Positions 31,701-44,064 of a stretch of 64,000 bases of DNA are shown here, in pieces. Within the stretch, counting starts at the first letter, position 1, and each line of letters opens with the position of its first letter. The notes under the pieces are model-generated. The model saw only the letters and a list, made by a program, of their open reading frames with translations. It was not told the DNA's origin and searched no databases. A program made the position numbers and the translations under genes. The DNA comes from Nymphaea colorata (Eukaryota; Streptophyta; Magnoliopsida; Nymphaeales; Nymphaeaceae), in the NCBI RefSeq assembly GCF_008831285.2, contig NC_045146.1, forward strand, positions 13,593,289 through 13,657,288. The letters run 5' to 3'.

Positions 31701-34065
31701 TCATCAATGGACTGCCCATGAAGCATAACCCTTTCTCCTGCTTCAACTGCAGACAACTACATGTGCATTCACAGAGAAATTATTTAATGAAAAGTTATAA
31801 GGCAAACAAAGAGATGCCAGAAATGTTTTAGATAATTAAGAAACTAAATGATTGCAACTTACAACGAGGTCTTGAAGCAATATTCGCAGAGCATTTTCCA
31901 ACAATTGATTTTCTTCTTGGATCAAAATTGTTTGTCTCTGACAAAGCAATATGTCTATGAGCATAAATATTTACATTTTACAGTAAAAGCAAGTATTGAA
32001 AAATGCAGCACACACATAAATTTGAATCACATCTACAAGTTTGACAACAGCTATAATTAGCATGCCATGGTTAACTATTAGAAGCAATTTATTTTAAAAG
32101 AAATCAAAAGAATGCATAGTGCAGGACAGTCATGCTAAATAGCAAGAAAAATGAAGGTATCCTAGTAAAAATGTAACATTTCAAAGCAAAAAAAACTTGC
32201 ACCACCAATTTTGGTAACCACACCATTTTGATAAGGAGACCTGCTATCGACATATGAAACAAACAAAATCGCACTCCTGCTGTGGAACCAGAATATGGAA
32301 CTAAGTTACGACCTGAGGCTTTATGGCTTCTTGTACCGTCTGAAGAGCAAAACTTTCTGGTGAGCCTTCATGCAATATAGCACTTTTAAATACTTCCTGC
32401 AAATAATAAAACAAGCACCCCAGCATTAGAAAGATATCGTACTAAGCAATAATTCTAAGGGCCCGTTTGATGCACAGGAAAAATCCTGTGCATCGGGTGA
32501 AAACGTTACGGGTGGGTGAAGTTTAACGCGGTGAGTCTAACATGCATCAAACGTCAAAAAAATTAACGCGACAAAACAGTACGAGCGGGTGAAGTGTAAC
32601 GCGCAAAAAAGTTCGACCTGTGCAGGTCGGATTTTTTCACGCGGATTTTTTTGAGAGCCGTTAGGGCTCTCTTCTTTCTTCGTCGCCACTCACGCTGCCA
32701 TGCTCGTCTCTCGACTCTATCGCCACTCTTGCTGCTCGTCGCTCGCCACCCTCGCTGCTCGTCTCTCGTCTCTCTTCTGAAGTTCGCCACTCTCGTTGCT
32801 CGTCTCTCGTCTCTCTTTCTCGCTTTTTGAGAGCCCCTTCATCTCTGCGAAGCCCTTTCTTTCCCTCAATCTTCCTCTTCCTCCTCGGCGCCGCGTAAGG
32901 TGACCTTCCTTCTCCCCCCTCTCTCTCTGTTTCTGCTTTATTACAGTGCCCTAATCCCTTTCTCTTCTCTCTCTCTCTGCAGGGTTGGCTGAAAGAAGCT
33001 GCATTTGCAGTTGCCGGTAGGTTGAGCCACCAAAATCATATCCATCTCTCTAGGTGAGTCCCCGTTAATTAGCACATACTCCTTGAATTTACAAGATAAA
33101 TCCAAATATTCATATGGTAAAATGCTTTATGGATCACATTTAGCTGTTACTTTTGCAATTATGTTTGGTTTGGTACTTTGGTTAATGTGCAAAAAACTAC
33201 CTTGTGCATCAAACAGGGTTAATTTTGCAGGGTTAATTTTGCCACGTTAAATTATACCCTGTCATCAAACAGGGCCTCAAATTGGAAGAGAGAAATTTCA
33301 TCCTGTAAATTTTTCCAGGAAAATTTACCATGGTAACTTTACCACGTCAAATTCTTCCATGTCATCAAACGGGCCCTAAATGATGAAAGCTTTAGGAAAA
33401 ATGCAATTGCTACGGCAAGTTCATGTGGTAAGACATTTAGATACAGATCATGTCGATTAATCCAAAATCCAAATCAGAACAAGAAAAGAAAGAGATAACA
33501 TTTCCTCTGATGGTATATGACAGCAGCTTGAGAAACAGAAGAAAAATGAAAAGAATTTGTGCGTTTCTAACACATCTTTAGGGTTCTAGACCGTAATCAA
33601 ACTTCAGAATGGATAGCCCGTTTTGAGCTGCACAGACACACACACACACAGAGAGAGAGAGAGTTTCTTCCGCCGTTCAGAACTTTCATCCAAATCACGC
33701 AGTAAAAAAACTCGACGATGATTCTAGCAGGAAAACCAAAATGAATACACTGCAGAAGCATGAGCCTCGGGAACTTAGGCAAAAATCCACTACCATCCAC
33801 AGCTAGGGCTTAAAGCAGTAGCAAGAAAGCCCAAACAGCCACCACCAACAAAATAGACCAAGCTCCTGTGAAGTGCAATCACGGAGAAGCAAGCGGATAC
33901 CCAATGATGTGCTGTGATAACGGAACGAGAAAGAGAGAGAGAGAGAGAGAGACGCACCAGGACCCTGTCTCGGTCCGCGTGGCTCGATACGAGAACAGGG
34001 GCTCGCTCCTTCGGCGGCTGATTCAGAAGGATGCGGAGCTGCGGCACCGGAGAACCCTCCGCCAT
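22765..34065 (-). CDS. THO1: THO complex subunit 1 (HPR1/THOC1), 21 exons
   Basis: A core subunit of the nuclear THO/TREX complex, which packages nascent mRNA for export; in plants it also affects small-RNA production and defence. Exons on the minus strand: 34065-33958, 32396-32313, 31937-31863, 31756-31663, 31558-31413, 31306-31235, 30254-30182, 30092-30027, 29935-29889, 29305-29234, 29049-28921, 28820-28755, 28414-28373, 28134-28018, 27903-27821, 26624-26558, 25244-25173, 24999-24949, 24346-24287, 24203-24051 and 23046-22765. All are GT-AG and in phase, giving 652 residues. Blocks typical of the family include GHVEGGMIFQLLEDLTEMS, GRGKLVMLRTCNQLLRRLSK, GVFNTSNETKYEKDPP, VDFNFYKTFWSLQ, WWKRDGCPPYE, RWRLGNKELSQLW and EYHHKNNR. 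A basic KRAKREE segment precedes an acidic, Ala/Glu/Asp-rich tail. The first exon adds about 36 residues before EVFKSAIL and is the least certain part. Confidence 0.96.
23346..23622. repeat. 22-bp direct repeats around an AT-rich block in the last THO1 intron
   Basis: The 22-bp string that starts AAAAATCCAACTACCCC and ends GGTAT occurs at 23346-23367 and again at 23601-23622 without mismatch. The block between is very AT-rich and ends in no clear terminal repeat. It lies inside the intron at 23047-24050. Confidence 0.85.
32459..33376. mobile_element. PIF/Harbinger-like non-autonomous element in THO1 intron 1
   Basis: The 918-bp element begins GGGCCCGTTTGATG (32459-32472) and ends with its perfect inverse CATCAAACGGGCCC (33363-33376). 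TAA lies directly outside both ends (32456-32458 and 33377-33379). A TAA target duplication with such ends is typical of the PIF/Harbinger superfamily. No transposase is encoded. The core (about 32650-33030) is unlike the AT-rich flanks. It looks like a gene leader on the plus strand, with a donor-like GC|GTAAGG at 32895, an acceptor-like CTCTCTGCAG ending at 32982, and a second donor-like site at 33017. This suggests captured host sequence. The element fills more than half of THO1 intron 1 and lies antisense to the gene. Confidence 0.85.
33263..33276. repeat. Nested copy of the element's right end
   Basis: CATCAAACAGGGCC lies 100 bp inside the right terminus of the TAA-flanked element and matches the first 14 bases of that terminus (CATCAAACGGGCCC) with an internal shift. 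It may mark an older right end or a subterminal repeat. Confidence 0.7.
33929..33952. repeat. (GA)n tract at the start of THO1 intron 1
   Basis: A GA run on the plus strand, which is CT on the coding strand of THO1. It begins within about five bases of the 5' splice site at 33957. Confidence 0.88.
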
Positions 34066-35210
34066 AGATGACGACGATGACGAGTTAGCGCAGCAGAGCA
34101 GCCCAGTCGCCCGCTACCTCGAGAAGTCGGTCAGAGGAGGAGCGCGTCAGGCGAGTGCCGCCACCGGCATCAGAGAATGAGAGTCGACCAACAGCAGCAT
34201 ATAAGTCTAACCAACCCACGCCCCTTCTTTCAAATATTTCATTCCCACACTCTTTTTGTTGCTTCTATTAGTTACCTTTCCCCTTACCATCTAGATTTTA
34301 TTGTCTGTAATATAATCACTGTTTACTCTTCATTAATCACATTTCTCCTCGCAGTTGTTGTTGCATTCATAGAAGAGTTTGATACAATATTTTTGAATAA
34401 TGTGAGAGGGGAGGTAGGTGTACGTGGAATGATTCAAATCCATCGAATGCCTGATGTACCAAAAATTAGAACTGCATTCTTAAAAATTAAAAGCACTATA
34501 AAACTTGTTAATGCATACATTAACACATAAACAATGAATAATTGTTTCAAGCTCATTATATGGATTAACAATGCTTGCCAATCAAATGTCTAACTTACCA
34601 ATCAAGCGTGCGCTTCAGGTTTCCTTAAAATTTGGTTTCCTTGAAATTTACTTATGATAAGTTAACCCCTTTTGAGGTTTTCAAATAAATTATTTATCTA
34701 AAAGCCTGGTTTTTTAATTAGTTTTTCGAAAAAGTTCAAAACCATGTTAGATGCCAATTGAATACTTAGCTTGACCATGAAGTCGTGATTTTTCTTCGAA
34801 TGATAGTCAATTAGTTGTTAAAATAGGTTTGAAGCAGCTTATTCAAATGGTAGACTTAATAAAATCAAGAGCCTTGGAATGGTGAGTCCTAATCCTCGAA
34901 TGATAGATTTAAGAATATCAGTTATATTAGTTTTTAATTACTAACATACTTATTATTTTAATACTTGATTTTAATCTTAAGTCTTTTTTTTTTATGGGTA
35001 CTACATATTTCATGACTTTGCTTTTGATTCTTACGCTTTGCTTTGCTTGGCTTCAAATGGCTCGGTCTTGTTTTTACATATTTAATTATTTGTTTTGCCT
35101 CATCCCATTTAACAATATTGTTGTGGCCCGCCCACTAGTCCGGCTAATTACACTATGCCCCTTAGAACAAGAAAGCGAATCAACAACAACATAAAGATTC
35201 ACACAAGGAT

Positions 35211-35354
35211 CATTGGCGGAGCCAAGGTGGTCAGCCCCCTAGTTTTTGAAAAATTAATTTCTCTGATACAAATTTTATAAAAAATTTACTTTCGCCCTTG
35301 TAATGATTTTGAAAACTATATATTGGTCCCCATAAAAACTTGATGGCTCCTGTC
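35211..35354. mobile_element. Probable small hAT-type remnant
   Basis: The left end CATTGGCGGAGCCA resembles the terminus CAGTGGCGGAGCCA of the element at 50031-50665. The right end GATGGCTCCTGTC is a weaker inverse. The flanks ACAAGGAT and ACAAACAT match at six of eight bases, which fits a decayed 8-bp target duplication. Confidence 0.45.
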
Positions 35355-37280
35355 ACAAACATTATAACTACCATCATTGGTACCAACACAGTTGAAGATC
35401 TTAAAATCCGGGAAAATGATGAACCTTCCGGTCTTATTCTAGAATTTTAAACGGCAAGGTTTTTATTGGGAATAATAGGATGAGCTTGAAAAAAAAATTA
35501 ATTTTGTTAAAAATTAAAAGCAGTTGAAAAATAAAATAAGTAAAAAAATAGTCATAAATAGATTTACAATAAATAGAAAATAGAAAATGAAAAAAAAACT
35601 ATTTGTCATTAAAAAGCTGAAAAAAGTGAAAAAGCAAAAAAAAAGTTTAAAACGCATCCTTTTCCTTTTAACGTTTTTTCAAAAAAACATGTTTTTTTTT
35701 TAATTTTAAACGGCTATTTAATTTATCGTGTTTTTTTTAATATTTTATTAAAAAACGCATTTTCTGTGGCAGAACTGAAACCTTTCACTCATTGTGAACG
35801 GTATGGATGAAACTCTCCCTCCCCAAAGATATGAAAAGATTATTTTTTTTATTTACATATTTTCATTAACTAAGTGCCAAATTTGGACCCCTTTTTTTCA
35901 ATAAAAATCAAACGGATATCTGATTTCGGTGAACATCCAAATCGAGAAATTCGGATCTGTGTGAGTAATATCGGAAGAAATGCATCTCTTTTCGAATCCG
36001 AGCAAGCAAGATCCAAATACTTGCATCTGCTCGAGTTCGGGGTGGTGGTGGTGGTGGTTACGAGGAGTCGGCCCAAACTGTACGGACGCGCCACGGGTGG
36101 AGCGGAATCCGAAATTGGCGCGAACCCGCTGAGTGGATTCCTCATTTCCTCTCTTCATCTTTATCTAGAAAACCGCCTGATTCCGCAGTCTCCCTCGCCC
36201 AAGTGAAAGGAAAGCCAAAATGAGAACGCAGAGAGAAGAGGCGTGATTAATTCTGGCTGTGGTCATCGGAGGAGGGGATTCTTCCACTTTTTGAGGTAAT
36301 AACCCCTTCCTAATTATTCGATGGTCTTTTATCTCTTCTCATATTCTGAATGGGGATTTATGGTTTCTTCTTGTCCTTCTTATTACTCTTCTCTTTCTTG
36401 AGAAGATATTCGTCCTTGTATTATTCCTCGTCCTGGTGTTTTGATTTCTTTGGCGACAATGGACGGACCCTCTCTGCTCTTCTTATTCTTGATTTCTTGA
36501 TTCTCTACAAGAAAAGACGGCACTTAGTTTCGTTTTATATTTTAATCAGGGAGTGGCATATTAGTTTTGTATTTTAAGTCTCTTTCCATGTTGGCTGCTT
36601 ATGCTTCGGCAAAGCTGATTCTCCACGAAATCTTCCCCAACTTATCCCACTGCTCTTGAAAACACGGTCGCTTCCAATTCAATTGCAGGGAGGTTCTTCT
36701 TCTGTCCACAGACAAGAAGCGGACATCTATGATCCCGCAAGCTTCTTGGACAGAGAAGAACACGTGGTTCTTCCATTATATATGTTGCATGAATTGTGTT
36801 ATCCAACTTTATGATCATGCCCTGGTTTTCAGTCGGCCGGTTTGGCTGTATCCTGCCGTTCTTTCTGAAAATTAATGGTACATACAGATTCAAAATGTCC
36901 AAACATACATGGATAAAAACAAATGCTTGAAACGAATGTCTTGATCAGACTTTATTAAGAGATCAAATCAATAGTTCATAATCTTCAAAAATTAAAAGAA
37001 ATACATAAATCGATCCCTTTTTTTAAAAAATACAAGGGGTGCGGACGGGGGATGCCCGGCGGCTCCTCGACGGCGTCCATATTGGACGGCAATTTGTATA
37101 TGCATTCTACTTAAACCGCCATGAAGGGCAATGTTGGAAAAACGTTCCCTCCATCATTTTCTTTTCTTTTGAATGACTTGCTCTTTTTTGAGTTAAAGTG
37201 GCATTTCTTAAATTATTAGGGCTCTTCAAGTCACCAACATGAAAAGTGCAAATACAAAACACACACGTATACATACATAT

Positions 37281-37700
37281 AGAAATTGGTATGTTCCTTT
37301 ACTTAACTTGTGAAAAAACCATTTTCAGTCTTATTGACGGTTAATGGAAACAAAAGGGGAAAAAGACTTGAAGTAATAATAAATAATGGAAATGGTCCAT
37401 CTCCTTTTTTTGAAGCACAATTGGTATGTGCCAACCTTTTACTTTTTTTTAAATTGAGGGTTAGTGGAAACAAAGGACAAAATTGCTCTATTTCTTTTCT
37501 TTTTTCTAAGTGCGAACGTAAAATACATACACATTACATAGATATAGAAATTGGTACGAGCCTTTAGGTGCTAAATTTATAAGAAACCACTTCAGCATGC
37601 TATTTTTTTAAAATTGGCGGTGAATAGAAACACACAAAAAAAGGTCAGTGAATTAATAGTGGTAAAAAAAAATGCTCCATGTCCTTTTTTCCCATTTTCT
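37281..37700. repeat. Diverged tandem repeat block
   Basis: Related strings recur in order: AGAAATTGGTATGTTCCTTTA near 37281 and AGAAATTGGTACGAGCCTTTA near 37547, and three copies of a motif of the form TTGACGGTTAATGGAAACA near 37333, 37453 and 37614. The spacing is irregular, so the block is an old duplication that has drifted. Confidence 0.6.
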
Positions 37701-39107
37701 CTCTCCAGTCGGAATGAAAAAATCAAAGGTATTACGAGTTTAAGGACCTAAGAGTTTGACACCAACCAATGCTGTCGTGGTCAACCATTAGAGCAATCTC
37801 CCCACTTTTGAGAAGTTACAAATAGGGAAACTGAATAGTAAAAGTTGACACAGCTTGGAAATTGATGTCTGTTCACGTTAAAGGTAGTCATGACAATAAG
37901 GCTGTGCATCGGGGATACCTGGCCCGATCGGGCCGGGGTTCGAGCTCGAAAAAGCGTATTGCTTGCTCGGGTTGATTCGATGGGGCCTGATTTGGTTTGA
38001 TATGCATTTTAATGTTATTTTTATTTTTATGATAATATATATTTTATTACAATTAATTATATTTATGTATTATTTTATATTTAAAAATATATTTTTGTAT
38101 TTTAATAGGGCTGGGCCACGCCGGATTCTAGCTTTGGGTTTTGGGTATGGGGTTGAGCTTGGGCTGCAGAGTCTTTATGCCGGCACGATGACAAGATGAA
38201 ATGAAATAATTGAAAGGATGTTGGGGTTGGACAATGAGTGCGCTTCTTTGTCCAAGTTACTTGTAAAGTGCTTAGGTTCGTCTAGGCGCGCCCCCTATGC
38301 TGGATGTTTAAGTTTGTAAATTAATACTGTTAACATTTTTGAGAAAAATATTAATGGTAGTACAACTCGATATAGTTTGATGTATTCAGTAGCGAAAGGT
38401 TTTCAGCTTCCCTTTGTTTTTTCTTTAAACAAAAAGGAATTCTTTCAAGGATCCTCTTGCGGATCCAAGTTTTTGATAGATTGGGATTCGCCGAAGTCCC
38501 TGAGGTGCTATGCTTTTTCACCTGTTTTGCTTCTTTCAAGGAAAAACATCATAAAAGGTTCCATTTTTAGACCGCATTTTATGAAGTTAGAAATCAAATT
38601 GACGCCCACCTATAAGTTCTTACCGTTCTTTTTTATGCCATTTCAACGGAAAAAAAAAAAAAAGCGATGCGAGCTTGTACTTTTTTCATTATTTGCTTGT
38701 CCAGATGTGCGTTGTTAGAAAACGTTATAAACTTCCATCTGAATCTCGTAAACCCATGCATCTTATTTTCAAGAAAAAAGATTAATAAGGGCTCAAAGTA
38801 TAGCACGATCATTTTCACAACGGTCCCAGCAATCTCAGGTTTGGCGCCCGATCTTCACAACCTTCAGGGTGGAAGGAGGTCTTAGCTTCAAAACCTGGAT
38901 CTTGGACTTTAATCTCAAGGCAAAAAACAGTTCCGAGATTTATTTGGAGAACTGAAAGATTAAGATTTTTTAGTGACTTTCTTTTTATGTTGACTAGAAA
39001 AAACTAGAATACATGCGAAAATGTTTACTGGTTTCTCTTGTCATTTTAAAAGGAAATGAACAGGGGGAACATTTGCGAATTAAAATGTGTGGGTAGGGCT
39101 TCTGCAG

Positions 39108-41057
39108 GTCTGCGAATTTGTGAACTCACGATTGAGGATGGGCGTGTCAAGCATGGAGGCCAAGGGGAGCATTTCAAGGATAAGGAAATGCATCCGCCAT
39201 CTTCTTACGTTTGGCGATCAGATTGATGGGGAGTCGTGGGAATTCGTTGCTGAAGATCTCCGCTTGAGGTCAACATTCTTGTTCTGCGACTTCAATCGCT
39301 TCATCGCTGCGTCTCCAGAGGATCAGAAGCAGCCGCTGACGGAACTGGCAAACAAGTTGTTCCATTGCATGGAGGAGGTATGGCTTTGGCTTAGTCCACT
39401 TCATTAACAAGGGCTTCCTTCATCATCCCTTTGCCATTAGGAGTTTCTTCGTTTCAGTGATATTGGACAATGGGTTGGACTGGACAACCCATGGTAGCTC
39501 AAAACTATGCCTAGGTGGGCAACGTAATTTGGCTCAACAATATAGACCTCTTGCACGACCCACCCCCAATTCCTTGGCTACGCGTGCTTACGGTGTGTGT
39601 GTCCATATATATCTACCATCAATCCTAGTGTAACACTTCTCACATAACATTTGAAAGTAACACACTGGCCATCCACCAATGTGAGTGCAACAATGGCCTT
39701 AGTCAAAGCATTAACAAAGCTTCACATTAGAGCTTTACTCTTTAGGGGCAGAGGCTAAGCACACTGAAGCTTGGGTCACAGAAGCTCGTCTTAAACAGTT
39801 GGTCTGTTTGCAAGAGACTTCCATGTAAAGGTTTGGAGTCGAGAGGTGGAGATAGCTGCCACAATCTCCTCCTGAAGTAAGATGAGGGGGGTCCAGTTTA
39901 TCTCTCTCACCTCCTCCTTCATTAAATGTGATTAAGAGATACAACATATGACTACCTTTAAAGGACCAGCATAGATACGCAACTTCGCATGCCAATAATT
40001 TTACTGTAGGTGGCCAGTCAAACGGGTGGGAACGCAGGAGCCAAATGATGGCAACTCGTATTTATCTCTCATCATTAAGGCCCGTTCCGAACTGGAGTTA
40101 AAAATAGAGTGCCACCATTTTACAGGTTAGTTTATCATTTTTTCATGTGAACTGAGGTGATTCCTAGCCCGCCATGTAGCCAAATGGTACTTGTGATGTT
40201 CCTTCTGCCAAGCCATAAAAATCTTTTCATTATTGACTCGGTTCGCTTGACAATGGGCTCGAGTATATTGACAATCGGCTGGGTCGTGAAAATTGGTTGG
40301 TATTAAAATTTAATTTCCCAATATGCATGTGGTTGACTTCACTCACTTTGGGTTCGTGGGTAAGTTGACGAGCTATGGGCCGAGTATTGAAAAAGTGCCT
40401 GCTAGCTAGGCCCAAAGCCAGCCTGCCTAGTTAATTGGCTTCGAATGGCCAATTCGACGCCGTCACTGGCTAAAATTCAGGTAGGTTAGCTTCTTCTTTC
40501 CTCGGTAAGCCGAAGGACGTCCTTCTCAATGACTTTCACTTAAGAAGCGGCGCTTTGCGATCTTGTGAGCGACGAGAACCGACTGAATAAGAAGGTTGAC
40601 AACCATCTATCCAATCGACAAGACAACGCTCCTCTCCTTTACCCACTGTGCCTGTCAGGTCAGGCCAATCTCACAAAACCAACAAAACTGACGGAGAACC
40701 GCCTTGCTTTTTATATGTATGTCTTATTAGGTGCCAGTTATATCAAAGCATCCCCTTTTTTGTGTTATACCACGGTGCAATGTTTTGGCACTTTAGATTT
40801 TAGAACTGTCTAGCTAAAATTAAGTAAAAACTGTTCTTGATTGGCATGTCCTGCCTTTAGACCTGACAATTCTTCCACTTTATCTGCTTTCCATGTGTTC
40901 ATCTGTGCATTGCCAATTTTTCATAAGCATGGTTTTGGTCGATGATCTGTTGCAGATGGACGAAGCGGTCAAGTGCAGGAGTGTGGAGCTGGCTAGAGCC
41001 TGCTACAACGATGCGACTAGTGTGTTGCAAGACATCTTGATATCTCTTATAAGCTAG
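39108..41057 (+). CDS. PQL3: PsbQ-like protein, last two coding exons (5' end not found)
   Basis: PsbQ-like (PQL) proteins are thylakoid-lumen proteins related to the photosystem II PsbQ subunit. Several of them work in the chloroplast NDH complex. Exon 39108-39377 follows a CTTCTGCAG acceptor and ends GAGGAG|GTATGG. Exon 40956-41057 follows TGTTGCAG and ends at a TAG stop. Together they give 123 residues. The conserved blocks are RIRKCIRHLL, DLRLRSTFLFCDFNRFI, KQPLTELANKLFHCMEE, DEAVKC and CYNDATSVLQDIL, which form the four-helix PsbQ fold and are closest, from memory, to PQL3. About 60-75 N-terminal residues with the transit peptide should lie in upstream exon(s) that I could not identify. 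It could therefore be a 5'-truncated copy, although both exons are intact. Confidence 0.8.
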
Positions 41058-41707
41058 AGAGAGAGAGCGAGTGTAAACACCAGGTGTGGAAGTCTTGCTA
41101 CTGTAAATATCTCTAGGTATTCTTAGTTGCCCCTTCTACAGACGTTGGGGGATTACAAAAGGAAAAGTCATTTCCAAAGTGGAGAGAAGCTATAGACATC
41201 AAGCAGCTGATCTCTCTTCTCTATCAATGCATTACCTGTGTGAGAGAAGATTTTTGTCTTATTTTAAGCATTAATGCGACGTTTCATTCTGGGAAATGTC
41301 TACGTCAATTGTTTTCATTGAAATCTGTCCAGATGGTCTCTTTAGATTTGTACATATCTGTTCTCTCGGTTAGGGAAAGCAAAATATGTGTGTGCTATCT
41401 TGATCACCTTGTCATCTGTACCTTCTGGAGAATCGTTGAACTTCGGTTCTTGACCTATACTTGTCAAACTTAGCTCTTTGTAGCAAAGGTCGTGTTTGCT
41501 ACTAATTAGACATTCAAAACCTTTTGAGCCATCTGCCATTCGGAGGAATATGTGCCACATAATTTTTCAGTCTCTTATCTGATAAGATGAATGTATCACT
41601 ATCGACATGCAAGTAGCTTATTCACGTCCACTCTAGGACGGCATCTCGTGATCTCCCTTATGCTCAGTTAATGTTTGACCAAGCTACTATGACTTGTTTC
41701 ATTGCAG

Positions 41708-41776
41708 ACCCATGAAACTAAACTTCCTCTGAAATATAACCATGACTATCTTGGCTCCTTCCATCAGGCAATCCTG
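41708..41776 (+). other. Exon-like stretch after the PsbQ-like gene
   Basis: The stretch has a good acceptor (TTTCATTGCAG) and donor (CTG|GTAAGC) and is open for 23 codons, reading THETKLPLKYNHDYLGSFHQ and a few residues more. It might be an alternative last exon or a spliced 3' untranslated exon of the PsbQ-like gene. The sequence matches no family that I know. Confidence 0.3.
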
Positions 41777-44064
41777 GTAAGCATGATATTTGTCCGCATG
41801 TACCAAGTCAAGTATATGTCATAGAATTTTTGGTTTTTCAAATGAATAATAAATTATGCACTTGTATCACGTGAATATGAAGTTGTCCTTAATTCCTACT
41901 GCTAGCAACACGACCTTCCATATTGAACAGTTCATTCCAATGCTCTGTTGAAATGATGAAGTCTCAAACAGAACTTGCAACAATTTGAATGGCTAAGAGG
42001 GCCTCATATATGTATGATGCATGAGAACCATTAATAGGAAGACATCAAATTTGATCATTGCTTTTAAGGAGAGACAAGGTTTTGTTTTTTATCACTGAGT
42101 GATCCAACCAATAAACAGTGATGGCTCTATGTGTAGTTTAAAGCTTATGGGTATGACTCTACTGGACAAATTTATAATATTATTTAAGAATAAAGAATCA
42201 CATCATCACTTACCAGAAATAGATTGTAGTCAATACTTGGAGAAAAGCGACGCTGCTGTGGGATGTTGACACAGCAGACGAGGTCCATGAATGAAAGTGG
42301 CGGTGGAATAATAGAGACAAGTTGGCGCAAAAAGTTCAAAAATGCTTGGTTAATAATTCTTCAAGTGGTTATTAATTGCAAGCTATAGATATAGCCATGT
42401 AGGAACAACAGGACCCTTGAGGATGCTATGTTGATGAAGACAGATATTTCAGAGTCCATACAACATATATCCTAAACAGAAGAAGATAAACGAAGATTAA
42501 TCTAACACAGTATGCATAATGGGGATATGACTACTGGATGCCCGCACCACGTGAAAAGGAAAAGACACGAATCGATACGGGGGATGATCTATGAGGATAA
42601 AGAAACAGAAACATCAGGCGGCAGGACATCTTATAAGGTCATGCATATATGAATAGTAACCATTGTAACTAAGGTAATTTTAAGACGCCATCGAGCAGCA
42701 ACGATGAAAAACTTACAGAAATTTAAGAAGAGAGCGGATGTGTTGTGATGAGCATTTTACCAAGGAGTAATTTAGGCAGTAGATGAGTTATAGTTGCTAG
42801 TTGGCTGTGTCATTAAACGATGAATCAAGCAGCAATGTGAACAATAAGCAACGGGACCATAAATTCTCTATTTAGCATATTAACTTGACGTTGGCAACTG
42901 ACAGAATAATTGGGGTTAATTTGTAAAATTAATTAAAAAGTAGAGGCTGCCGAATCCTTCTTGGTGTAACAGATTTCACTTTGGTCGGTACTTTGCCAAA
43001 TACATAAAACTCCGGTCCAACTTAACCATCTTAAGATGGATATGAATCGGTTTGATGAGAAAATATGTCCTATAAATAATACAACTTTGATTGCTGATAA
43101 GATCCGACCTTACTACTGAACCTGGCCATCTACATTTTGTAAGCTCAAGATCACAGGAAGCGAATGCATGATATCCTAGCTAATTGTCGAGACTGAGGCA
43201 TCTTGTATTATTGCAAACATGCAATGTAAAGAAGCACATACATGGAAATTCCAGACCAAAACTCTGTACAGCCATGCAAATGCACATGACGGCATCTAGC
43301 ATATTGTGCAGTCATGTCCACAACGATTTCCATTAGCTAAAAAGTAAAAAAATTCAGAATATGTAGAATATTAAGAAGGGAACTCCATTTGAAATCCTCA
43401 AAAGACGCAAAGATTAATAGTTTCTAAAAGCATTTTGCAGAACAAGAAACAGGGCTGCCAATTATGCGAAACGCCCAAAATGAAACTTATCAAACACACT
43501 TGACCCCTTTTTATTGGTTTATTTGGGGGCCACCCTCGGGAAATGGCGATTCTAGTTTGTGCCAGTGCAAAGAGGAACATATTGCGTTTGGCTTGACTAG
43601 GACATCTTTGTTTCATTCTCATATGACACTTTGAAATTTATATATTGTATACATATATATACACTCTCTTTAAGATATTATCACCATTTTTATTCTTATT
43701 TAGTACTTGACCTTTGCACAGCTAAGAAAATCTCTGGAAACAAACATTTAGATTCTGAACCATATACACAGATCATCTGTATGGCTATATGACAGGTTCT
43801 CATGATCTTCTTTTGTTCATTATTAGGTGCTTCGTCATTAGATTATCATATATACAGGCTTAGCACGTACATGTCATGAAATTGATGTGAATTCATTTCT
43901 TCACCTCCATGAATACGAAAAAAAAAAACCCTGTCAGTCAAAGCATCCCTACAAGCATAATTTGATGAACATGAAACATCGTGATCAAATCGATTAAATT
44001 TCGAGAGTTGGTGCATTGGGGATAGCACCAATTAGATATCAATGGCCGGTCTGTGCTTTCTGCA

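Larger units (their letters stand above)
34066..39107. other. Intergenic region between THO1 and the PsbQ-like gene
   Basis: This stretch should hold the THO1 promoter and the missing 5' exon(s) of the PsbQ-like gene. I could not assign the latter. A pyrimidine/purine-mixed block near 36190-36296 ends in a donor-like GAG|GTAATAA and might be an untranslated first exon. Other contents are a probable 144-bp hAT-type remnant (35211-35354), diverged repeats near 37280-37700, a GGT run near 36042-36058, and a GC-rich stretch near 37896-37960 like common plant interspersed repeats. No other gene is supported. Confidence 0.5.
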
